The notes under the pieces are model-generated. The model saw only the letters and a list, made by a program, of their open reading frames with translations. It was not told where the DNA came from and searched no databases. This document shows positions 55,485-64,000 of a DNA stretch of 64,000 bases, piece by piece. How positions within the stretch are numbered: position 1 is the stretch's first letter; every line of letters starts with the position of its first letter. Where the stretch lies: positions 140,195,697-140,259,696 of the forward strand of contig NC_073627.1 of assembly GCF_029407905.1 (NCBI RefSeq), given 5' to 3'. Both the position numbers and the translations under genes were made by a program. This DNA is from Bubalus kerabau. Taxonomy: Eukaryota > Chordata > Mammalia > Artiodactyla > Bovidae.

Positions 55485-56370
55485 TGTTTGTTTTTTATTT
55501 TTTTATTTTTTTTATTTTTAAACTTTACATAATTGTATTAGTTTTGCCAAATATCAAAATGAATCCGCCACAGGTATACATGTGTTCCCCATCCCAAACC
55601 CTCCTCCCTCCTCCTTCCCCCTTTCATCCCTCTGGGTCGTCCCAGTGCACCAGCCCCAAGCATTCAGTATCGTGCATCGAACCTGGACTGGCAACTCGTT
55701 TCATACATGATATTTTACATGTTTCAATGCCATTCTCCCAAATCTTCCCACCCTCTCCCTCTCTCACAGAGTCCATAAGACTGTTCTATACATCAGTGTC
55801 TCTTTTGCTGTCTCGTACACAGGGTTATTGTTACCATCTTTCTAAATTCCATATATATGCGTTAGTATACTGTATTGGTGTTTTTCTTTCTGGCTTACTT
55901 CACTCTGTATAATAGGCTCCAGTTTCATCCACCTCATTAGAACTGATTCAAATGTATTCTTTTTAATGGCTAAGTAATACTCCATTGTGTATATGTACCA
56001 TAGCTTTCTTATCCATTCATCTGCTGATGTACATCTAGGTTGCTTCCATGTCCTGGCTATTATAAACAGTGCTGCGATGAACATTGGGGTACACATGTCT
56101 CTTTCCCTTCTGGTTTCCTCAGTGTGTATGCCCAGCAGTGGGATTGCTGGATTATAAGGCAGTTCTATTTCCAGTTTTTTAAGGAATCTCCACACTGTTC
56201 TCCATAGTGGCTGTACTAGTTTGCATTCCCACCAACAGTGTAAGAGGGTTCCCTTTTCTCCACACCCTCTCCAGCATTTATTACTTGTAGACTTTTGGAT
56301 CGCAGCCATTCTGACTGGTGTGAAATGGTACCTCATAGTGGTTTTGATTTGCATTTCTCTGATAATATGT
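55485..56370 (-). mobile_element. Bovine L1 3' end with ORF2 C-terminus
   Basis: Left edge is a poly-T run (element poly-A), then GGTATACATGTGTTCCCCAT of the bovine L1 3' UTR. The minus strand at 55842-56354 encodes the typical ORF2 end: CWWECKLVQPLWRTVWRFLK, IELPYNPAIPLLGIHTEETR and WYIYTMEYYLAIKKN. The 5' end is truncated at about 56370. The intact C-terminal frame suggests a fairly young copy. Confidence 0.93.
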
Positions 56371-57075
56371 TTTTTAAATTTTATTGAAGTACAGAGATTT
56401 GCAAAGTTGTGTTAATTTCTGCTGTATAACAAAGTGACTCAATTATATGTATATGTATTCTTTTTCATTATGGTTTATCATAAGATATTGAATATAGTTC
56501 CCTGTGCTATACGATAGTATCTTTGTTTACCCATTCTAATTGCCTGGAGAATCCCATGGACAGAGGAGCTCGGCGGTGTACAGTTTATGGGGTTGCAGAG
56601 TTGGATACCTCTGTGCAACTAACACTTTCACTTTTCATATAATAGTTTGCATCTGCTAATCCCGAACATCCACTGGATCTCCTCCCCCTTGGCAACCATA
56701 ACTCTGTTCTCTATGTCTGTGAGTCTGTTTCGTAGATGTCCATTTATGTCGTATTTCAGATTCCACATGTAAGTGATATCATATGGTATTTGTCTTTACC
56801 TTTCTGACTTACTTTGCTTAGTGTGATAACCTCTAGGTCCATCCATGTTACTCTAAATGGCATTATTTCATTCTTTTTATGCTTGAGTAATATTCCATTG
56901 TGTATGCATATGCCACATCTTTTTTATCCATTCATCTGTCAGTAGGCTATTTTAGGTTGTTTCCAAGTCCTGCTAATTATAAATAATGCTGCTGTGGACA
57001 TAGGGGTGCCTGTATTTTTTGAATTATAGTTTTGCCTGGATATATGCCCAGGAGTGGGATTGCTGGATCCTGGTC
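56371..57075 (-). mobile_element. Second L1 3' end, antisense, split by a SINE
   Basis: TTATTGAAGTACAGAGATTT, GGTTTATCATAAGATATTGA, then, after the SINE, CTTGGCAACCATAACTCTGT, GGTCCATCCATGTTACTCTA and GATATATGCCCAGGAGTGGG. It lies directly beside the previous L1 in the same orientation. Confidence 0.88.
56541..56638 (+). mobile_element. 5'-truncated Bov-tA SINE inside L1
   Basis: TGCCTGGAGAATCCCATGGA through GGGTTGCAGAGTTGGATACC to CTAACACTTTCACTTTTCA. Confidence 0.88.
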
Positions 57076-57539
57076 TTGTTTTTTTTTTTTCCATCCTCCT
57101 TGAACCTCTCAAAGCCTAGCTCTTCTGCAATCCAGTGTTCACTTTATCGCTTACCCAACTTAGGCTTCATGATTCGTGTTTCCACCTTTCTCTCGCCGTT
57201 TAAATTTTTTGCCCTATTCCCTTCTTCTTTTACATCCATTGAGAAACTCTGGATCATTTTGTGTCTGACTTCAACTTGCCTGAACCTGGATTGTGACATT
57301 GCTACAGAAAATAACGTCATGATAGAGGTTACTCTGAACTGAAGTTCTTCAGCCTTAACTGGGCCCTCTGCGTCTTTGAATTAATGATTTCAGAACTTTT
57401 TATTCTTATCAATGGCCTTCAGCCCCCTACATTTGAGTCCCCCTGTTATTTCTCTGACTCCACCTCCTTCCACTCTCTCTTGCTCTTTCATGCCTATACA
57501 GCTACACTGGGCTGCTTGCTGAATCTCGAACATGTCTGT
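57076..57539. other. Intergenic, possible L2/old LINE text
   Basis: CTCAAAGCCTAGCTCTTCTG near 57108 is reminiscent of L2. No exon recognised. Confidence 0.35.
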
Positions 57540-58215
57540 GATGGTCAGTTTATATGTCAACTTGACTAAGCTATCATTCTCAGTTATTCAATCTAACACC
57601 AATCTAGGTTTTAGAGGTATTTTGTAGATGTGATTAAAGCCCATAGTCAGCTGACTTTTAAGAAAGGGAGATTATTTTAGATACTTATATACAGTAAGTC
57701 CCCCACATGCAAACCTTCAAGCTGGCAAATTTTCAAAGGTGCAGATGTGCTTTCTACCCATGTGAGGCATGAGTGAAATGATGATCCTTCAGTTGTACCA
57801 TCTCCCACCTACTCTTCCTCCTCCAATCAGTAACTCCTCCTGCCTGTTCACTCAGCGCCAGCACCTGTGTGCCAGCCGTTGTACTGTGCTACTGTGCTTT
57901 TCAAGTTGCTGTACTGTAAGATTTAAAATGTCTTATTTTTGTGTTTCTTTGTTTTTTAGGTATTATTTGTGTGAAAAGTAATATAAACCTTTTACAGTAT
58001 GGTATTATATAGCCAATTGTGTTGGTTGGGTACCTAGGCTAACTTTGGGGAACCTATGAACAAATCGGAGTAAACGAATGTGCTCTCGGAATGGAGCTTG
58101 TTCATATGTAAGGGACTTACTGTACTGATTCAATCAGTTGAAAGGCCTTAAGAGCAGAACCAAGGCTTCCTTGTATATTGCAGCCATCGCTTGTACCTGA
58201 GAATTCAGCCTGCCC
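57540..58215 (+). mobile_element. Ancient interspersed repeat split by a Tigger-like transposon
   Basis: TGGTCAGTTTATATGTCAAC and GTATTTTGTAGATGTGATTA on the left; TCAATCAGTTGAAAGGCCTT and AATTCAGCCTGCCCTTCCTG on the right. The same family lies in the other orientation at 48018. Confidence 0.6.
57692..58122. mobile_element. Tigger-like DNA transposon with TA target duplication
   Basis: The left end CAGTAAGTCCCCCACATGC and the right end TATGTAAGGGACTTACTG are inverted copies over about 20 bp. TA flanks both sides. 431 bp, no transposase frame: a nonautonomous copy of a pogo/Tigger type element. Subfamily uncertain. Confidence 0.8.
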
Positions 58216-58567
58216 TTCCTGACAGCATGCCTTACAGATCAGTGATGTTGGGTATCTTTTCATGTATGCTGCTCTTCTTTATCTCATTGAAAGGTACCAC
58301 TGTCCACCTAATTGCTGAATCTAGAAATCAGATCCTTGATGATTCTGCACGGGCTTCACAACCAGCCAATGATTAACTTCTTTTGAAGCCAGCTCCTAAT
58401 TCAGGCCACCTAGGCTTCCCTTTTCCCCACCCCAGCACATTTTCTCTTGGTCAGGTCACCACCATTTCTCTTCCATATTCCTGCACAAATCTCACTTTGC
58501 CTCCTTTCTCTGTGTTTGCTTCTCTTTTATCTGTTCTCTGTTGCACCTTAACTGGTTTTTCTAAAAT
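58216..58567. other. Intergenic, unassigned
   Basis: No feature recognised. Confidence 0.4.
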
Positions 58568-58690
58568 TAGCAAACAAATGAAGAATAGAACTACCATATG
58601 ATCCAGCAGTTCCCCTTCTGGTCATTTATTTGAAGGAAACAAAAACACTAACTCAAAAAGATATATGTCTCCTATGTTCACTGCAGCATT
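58568..58690 (+). mobile_element. L1 ORF2 fragment
   Basis: AGAACTACCATATGATCCAG, AGTTCCCCTTCTGGTCATTT and GTTCACTGCAGCATT are a late ORF2 block of L1. Confidence 0.8.
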
Positions 58691-58750
58691 TCACATTTCT
58701 TCCTTGCTGACAATTCTTCAGTAGTTTCTTTTCCCTTCAGTATAAAGACT

Positions 58751-59021
58751 GCTGTTGCTAAGTCGCTTCAGTCGTGTCCAACTCTGGGCAACACAATAGA
58801 CGGCAGCCCACGAGGCTCCCCAGTCCCTAGGATTCTCCAGGCAAGAACACTGGAGTGGGTTGCCATTTCCTTCTCCAATTCATGAAAGAGAAAAGTGAAA
58901 GGGAAGTCACTCAGTCGTGTCTGACTCTTAGCGGACCCATAGACTGCAGCCTACCAGGCTCCTTCATCCATGGGATTTTCCAGGCAAGAGTACTGGAGTG
59001 GGGTGCCATTGCCTTCTCCGA
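58751..59021 (-). mobile_element. BOV-A2 SINE with perfect 13-bp target duplication
   Basis: GCTGTTGCTAAGTCGCTTCA ... GCCATTGCCTTCTCCGA. CAGTATAAAGACT at 58738-58750 recurs at 59022-59034. Confidence 0.97.
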
Positions 59022-59134
59022 CAGTATAAAGACTGGACTCCTTAATGGTGTACACAAAACTTGCTATCTCCCTAGCCTCATTTCTTCTCATTTTCCCTGC
59101 ACATTCAGTACTCCATTCTTTTTTAAAAAAATTT

Positions 59135-59262
59135 TTTTATTCGTTTACTTATTGGCTGCACCAAACAGGATGTCGATCTTAGTTCCCTAACCAGGGATCA
59201 AACCTGTGCCCACTGTAGTGGAAGGCAGAGTCTTAACTACTGAACCACAAGGGAGATCCCAA
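59135..59262 (-). mobile_element. CHR-type SINE
   Basis: TTATTGGCTGCACCAAACAG, GTTCCCTAACCAGGGATCAA and CTACTGAACCACAAGGGAGA. Confidence 0.87.
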
Positions 59263-59294
59263 TACTCTGCTATTCTAATTTTCTTTCTTTACTT

Positions 59295-59577
59295 TTTAAA
59301 AATGTATTTATGTGTTTATAGCTGTGCTGGGTCTTTGTTGCCCAAGGGCCATCTCCATTTGTGGTGAACAGAGAGAAGGTGAAGGGCAGGTTACTCTCTA
59401 GTTTCTGTTCGAGAGCCTCTCATCGTGGTGGCTTCTCCTGTTGCAGAGCACAGGCTCCAGAGTACAGGTCCAGTGGTTGCTCCACAGCATGTGAGGTCTT
59501 CCCCGACCAGGTGTTGAACCTGCGCCGCCTGTACCAGCAGGTGGACTCCCAACCACTGGGCCATCAGGGAAGTCCCA
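59295..59577 (-). mobile_element. CHR-type SINE, long form
   Basis: GCTGTGCTGGGTCTTTGTTG, TCATCGTGGTGGCTTCTCCT, GAGCACAGGCTCCAGAGTAC and CCACTGGGCCATCAGGGAAG. A 20-bp GA-rich piece near 59368-59390 looks extra. Confidence 0.88.
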
Positions 59578-60019
59578 GACACTGTTCCTTATTTGGTATG
59601 TATCCCAAGCAGACTGACTGAATTTCTGCCTATTATTCTTTTTAACTGGAAGAGAAAGGATGATCTAGCTATTTATCTACTGGGTAGATCATTTTATGCC
59701 AGGTCACATCACTGATTAGGGATCAACCAATAGACTCGCTAGCCTTGGAGCAGATGCCCATTTCTGGTTCTATTAATGTTCTTGTTCAGGGACTATCTTT
59801 CATCATTTGAGGATTTATGGGTACTGAAGTCTCCTTAAAAAGTGCTGTTGGGCTTGTAAAGCATTCTGAGCGACATATCGAGTATCAAGAGCAGCTTTGG
59901 AACAGGAAGCTGAACTGGATTAGCCCACTTTTAATTTATTTCCTAGCACTGACTCTTCCTCAGGCAGTATTGATTGGGTCAGATTGCTACCATTCAAGTG
60001 AGAGCACTTCCTAACTAAT
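59578..60019. other. Intergenic, unassigned
   Basis: No feature recognised. Confidence 0.4.
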
Positions 60020-60200
60020 GAGAACCTCCTGTATAGCACAGGGAACTCGACTCAGTTCTCTGTGAAGATCTAATTGGGAAGGAAGTCCAAAAAAGAGGGG
60101 ATATATGTATATGTATAACTGGTTCACTTTGCTGTGCAGCAGAAACTAACACAACATTATAAAGCAACTATACTCCAATAAAAATTTTTTTTAAAAAAAG
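60020..60200 (+). mobile_element. L1 3' terminus, sense
   Basis: CCTGTATAGCACAGGGAACT, TATATGTATATGTATAACTG, CTAACACAACATTATAAAGC and ATACTCCAATAAAAATTT. Confidence 0.88.
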
Positions 60201-61399
60201 GTGTTTACCATGAGGCCAAAAAAGAAAAACAAACAAACAAACACAAGTGAGAGCCCTCCCACTGAGCAGGGTTTATCTATTTACCTATCAATCTTCCCTG
60301 GTCTTTGACTCTCCTCAAGCCTAGAGAATGGGTTGGTTGCCTGCCATTTGTATTGATTTCTCATTCCACATAGCCCATGTGGGTTAACTGAGAACTCATG
60401 CAAGAGTGAGGCAATGTCTGTAGGAGGAGAAACTCTCTTGGGGCTTATTTCCCCTCATTCAAAAGGAGTCAGTATAAATGGAAGAATTCTTGAAATTCTG
60501 GGGCTTTCTGGTGCACTTTTCCGACATCATTACAAAGTGGGAATTCTGCATCAATGAATCTTCCAGACAACTGAATGTGTTCTATTTTAAATGCAAACTT
60601 AGGGGGAAAATTTAAAGCATCTTATGAGAATACAGTCATCCTTCAGTATCTGGGGGTTTGGGTTTCAGTGGGCTATCTTTTCTAGACTCAGTGACTTTCC
60701 CTAACATCTTTTCCTTGCTGCGTTCAAGGTGCTGCTTGAAATCTATTGTCTGCTGAGAATGCGGAAAACCAAGGCTTGAGTGTTGGGAAATTTCTGAGTG
60801 AGGAAATTCTCTTGTCTATGAGAACTATGACCTTCCAGCTTAGATGTATTGATATTTCTCACATACTTTGGCATCATGTCTCAGACTCCTGTGGCCTGCT
60901 ACCATATTATCTAATGTGCTGATTCTTAGACATTCTCATTGAAGATCACAATCTGTATGATTTCAGTACCTTTAGACCATGAAACTTTTGCACCTGGTTT
61001 TATGTCCCTGCATATGTTCTGGTGTCTCCTGGTTTATAGTCTATGGGAACTTGAATAAAATTTGTATCCTGCTATTGTGTGAAAACTGCATAAATCTTAA
61101 TTATGTTGAATTGGTTCAGCGTGCTTTTCAAGTCTACTGTATCATCCTACATTTCTGTCTATTCAATTAATTTTTGAGAGCTCGATATTGAAACTCCAAC
61201 AAAAAAATCTTAATTTATCTATTTAAAATTTATTGTAAAATATAGTAGAACTATATGTGACTTTGTTCTGTATTTTCCAAGTCTCCTGTAAATGTGTTAT
61301 CATACTTTCATAATTTAAAAAATAAAAATTAAAGACATATACATTTTAAACAATAAAAAAAGAAAATCAGAGTCAAATCTATTTGAAAGAATTTTTTCC
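60201..61399. other. Intergenic, mostly unassigned
   Basis: CAGTCATCCTTCAGTATCTG at 60634 may be the edge of a DNA-transposon relic. No exon recognised. Confidence 0.35.
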
Positions 61400-61620
61400 A
61401 TTTTTTTTTAATATGCTAAGATACATTTAACATAAAATTGACTATGGTAATCATTTTAAAGTGTACAGTTCAGTGTTATTAAATACACTCACACTGTTGT
61501 ACAGCCATCACCCCATCCATCTCCAGAACTCTTCATCTTCTCAATCTGAAACTCTATACCTATTAAACAATAACTCCCCATGACTCCCTGCACCCAGTCC
61601 CTGGCAATCACCACCATTCT
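61400..61620 (-). mobile_element. Old L1 3' fragment, antisense
   Basis: AATCATTTTAAAGTGTACAG, ACTGTTGTACAGCCATCACC and CTCCAGAACTCTTCATCTTC match reversed old L1 3' UTR. Confidence 0.7.
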
Positions 61621-61636
61621 CCCTTCTGTCCCACCT

Positions 61637-61829
61637 CCGTTCCTCTTTTCCTCCTTCCCTCCCTCCCTCCTATCTTCCCTCCCACCTCCCTTCCTCACTT
61701 CCTTCACTCCCTTCTTCCTCTCTTGCTCCCACCTTCCTTCTTTCCTTCCTCCCTTCCTTCCCTCCATTTCTCCTCTCCTTCCTCCCACCTTCCTTCCTTC
61801 CTTCCTCTCTCTCTCCCTTTCCCTCCAAT
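61637..61829 (+). repeat. Pyrimidine tract, degenerate (CCTT)n
   Basis: About 190 bp almost entirely C and T on the + strand (CCTTCCCTCCCTCCCTCC and similar). It creates spurious open frames on both strands rich in Pro/Ser/Leu/Phe or Arg/Glu/Gly/Lys. Confidence 0.95.
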
Positions 61830-63399
61830 TAGATTTGAAAAGATTTCTTATCATCCCCTACTTTCAGTTTCCATCAACATATTTCTGTTTACAGCATGCT
61901 CTGAGACTAGTCCATTATTCAGTATTCTTTATCTTGGCTTGTTTCCTTATCTGTTAAAGGAAGTACTTTCCAGCATTGACATTGTACGTTTTCAGGAAAT
62001 AGGGGTGATACCAATAACACTTAAAATAACTGCACCTTCTCTATCTGAAGGCAATCAAGCCAGATCATCTTCCCTGTGAAGGATGTGTGGTTTTGGACAG
62101 AGATTGGTAGTGATGCAGACAAGATGCTCATCTGGGAAGGGTGGCCCAGGGACATGGGAGAGAGTTGGGGAGTCACCTTGAGGCTGTTTAGCTGGAGAGA
62201 CAGGCCCAGGATGGAAAGAGGCCCAGAAATGGGATGGTCATGGGCTACACAGAAAGATAGATGAGCCTAGATAGCATCTTCTACATTCTTCCCTCCTTTC
62301 TCTGTTCCTTTTCTAATCGTAGGATAAGAAGGAGCCAATCAGGTCATTGCGTGGGTTTCAGTGACTGAGTAAGCGAGGCTCTCCACCAAGCTTGGCCACA
62401 TGTCCTGGAATGGTTCCCATCAATGACGAGGAAGACGGGAGGGAAACTGACCTGTCGTCCAGAGTCTGATAACAGGATGGGATTGAAGTCATATTTCAAA
62501 GGACCCAAGGGAGCTAGGGATGGGGGCAAGAATGGTTACAAATGACGAGGAGTATTTTGGAGACCCCAGCAGATATTCACCAGCTGTATCTTCAAAGAAG
62601 GATTAATTTTGGTCTTCCCCAGTTTTCTTCTGCCTTGTCTTGTAAACTTAAAAAGAGTGGCCATATATCTTCTGTAGAGTATATTCTTGGAATAGTAGAC
62701 AAAGAAAATTAGGGAAAAATAGCCTAAGTTAAAAATCAGATACATATTTATAAAATCATAGACCCAGGGTAAAAAGGGCTTTGAAGGCTTTTAGTCAATT
62801 ACACACTAGATCATGTACTCTGACTATAACATTACAGATAACACCTTGTTTTTTTGAGAACTTCTAGAAACAAGGAATTCAAAACTCCTAGAATAGCCTG
62901 GGTCAGTCTTGGACAGTTTTGATTGTTAGGGATTATTGTCAGAAATCTGATTTTCTGCAGTTTTTCCTGTTTGATAATTGCTTTGTCTTATAGAATAATC
63001 TTTTATCACATTCCAGACCTAAAACTCATGGGCATCTATTAAGGTTTTTTCAAAGCTAAATAGCCAAAGTTTGCAACTTTTGTTTTATTAGTCAGTTTCA
63101 AGTCTTTCACTCTGCTAGCTATTCTCCAGGGAAGTTTCCATGTGTTAATATTTCTCCATGTGGTACCTATCATGGTCTAATCCACGCAAAGGGGAGCAAG
63201 ATGCTCTCTTCTCTTATGATGGACTCATTATCACTGATAGTAGAGCCTGGAATCCCAATTGCTTTAAGTTCATCATTAACTGAGCACAAATTTCTGCTCC
63301 CCCTTGTATAATTGGTTGTTTGTTTTATAATGATTTGTTATATATATACATTGCAAATAATCACCCAAATAAGCCTAGTGAACATCCATCACCATATAT
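61830..63399. other. Intergenic, no recognised repeat (1.6 kb)
   Basis: Nothing assigned; no exon with a recognisable product. Confidence 0.4.
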
Positions 63400-63490
63400 G
63401 TATATACATATGACTGATCTATTTGCTATATAGTAAAAACTAACACAAGATGGTAAAGCAACTATACTCCAATAAAAATTAATTAAAATT
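63400..63490 (+). mobile_element. L1 3' terminus, sense
   Basis: AACTAACACAAGATGGTAAA then GCAACTATACTCCAATAAAA. Confidence 0.75.
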
Positions 63491-63514
63491 TTTGTTTTGT
63501 GTATTTGAAAGTGG

Positions 63515-63705
63515 CTAAGGCTCAGACAGTAAATAATCCACCTGTAATGCAGAAGACGTGGGTTTGATCCCTGGATTGGGAAGATCCCCTGGATAAGGGC
63601 ATGGCAACCCACTCCAGTATTCTTGCCTGGAGAATTCCAAGGACAGAGGATACTGGTGGACTACAGTCCATGGGGTCGCAAAGAATTGGACACAACTAAC
63701 ACTTT
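63515..63705 (+). mobile_element. Bov-tA SINE
   Basis: TAAGGCTCAGACAGTAAATA to GGACACAACTAACACTTTCA. Confidence 0.93.
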
Positions 63706-64000
63706 CATTTCTCAAGAAAGTAAACCTTAAATGTTTTAATTACAAGAAAAATAATTGGTTTTTGAATGCAACTAACTTCGATTGTCTATCATATGTTACA
63801 GTGGCTACAGTCCCCAAGTGTTAAGGGGCAAAGCAAGGTTGACTGGGGAATTTGGATGACATCAGAGATCGAGCAGAGCCTGTTGCACAATGGACAGTGC
63901 AACTTTGCACACAAGCCCAGGATGGTCACTGTGGACAGAAACTCCATTTCAAGGCAAATTGCAAGACTTACTTTTACAAGTTCCTCACTGGGAAGGGGAA
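63706..64000. other. Intergenic, no recognised feature
   Basis: Unique-looking sequence to the window edge. Confidence 0.4.

Noticed and set aside
55484..55912. 142-codon + strand frame
   Set aside because: Antisense shadow of the bovine L1 3' end.
61489..61957. Opposed open frames rich in Glu/Arg/Gly and Pro/Ser/Phe
   Set aside because: Both are translations of the (CCTT)n tract.
1..64000. tRNA genes
   Set aside because: tRNA-like pieces occur only as the heads of SINEs and MIRs; no intact cloverleaf was recognised.
27412..64000. Exons of EBF2, the expected next gene
   Set aside because: No stretch encodes the conserved EBF DNA-binding or HLH sequence; in human the gene is far beyond this distance.

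Overview
The window is ruminant nuclear DNA, almost certainly from a bovid. The proof is the repeat content. There are dozens of copies of tRNA-derived Bov-tA and BOV-A2 SINEs, older CHR-type SINEs with the 'CCCTGGTGG...CAGCCAAAA' structure, and eight or more BovB (RTE-type) LINE copies. There are also bovine-type L1 fragments and ancient MIR and Tigger-like repeats. Sequence alone does not separate cattle from sheep, goat or other bovids. No bacterial-type genes, CRISPR arrays or operons are present.

One protein-coding gene was identified: the 3' three quarters of CDCA2 (Repo-Man), on the + strand. Nine coding exons (1770-27264) have canonical AG/GT borders, and their phases chain exactly from exon to exon. 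They encode 765 residues and a stop. The family's RVTF protein phosphatase 1 docking motif and adjacent FDESLP motif are at 4712-4765. A poly(A) signal at 27388 ends the gene. The upstream exons, about a quarter of the protein, lie to the left of the window.

Regions: 1-27.4 kb is CDCA2. Its introns hold an old L1 (5.6-9.7 kb), nested SINEs (11.1-11.6 kb) and a BovB cluster (15.3-18.5 kb); that cluster includes a BovB with a 553-codon reverse transcriptase frame that still has the YADD catalytic motif. 27.4-64 kb is intergenic: no exon was recognised, and about half is transposon sequence. In human the next gene after CDCA2 is EBF2, some hundreds of kb away, so a gene desert is expected. Repeat-poor islands at 27.7-29.9, 34.3-37.5 and 52.9-54.8 kb are the best places to look for regulatory DNA.

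The most notable observation is at 4489-4700. A Bov-tA SINE appears to have landed inside an ancestral CDCA2 coding exon. The SINE tail now supplies the pyrimidine tract, and the AG at its edge is the 3' splice site. A decayed remnant of the exon's 5' end, in the matching phase, lies on the far side of the SINE. The result would be an in-frame loss of about ten residues just before the PP1 docking motif. The comparison relies on the human protein as I remember it and needs alignment to confirm. Also notable are a perfect 23-bp hairpin 210 bp past the CDCA2 poly(A) signal, a perfect 40-bp tandem duplication at 35.2 kb, and several insertions with intact target-site duplications.
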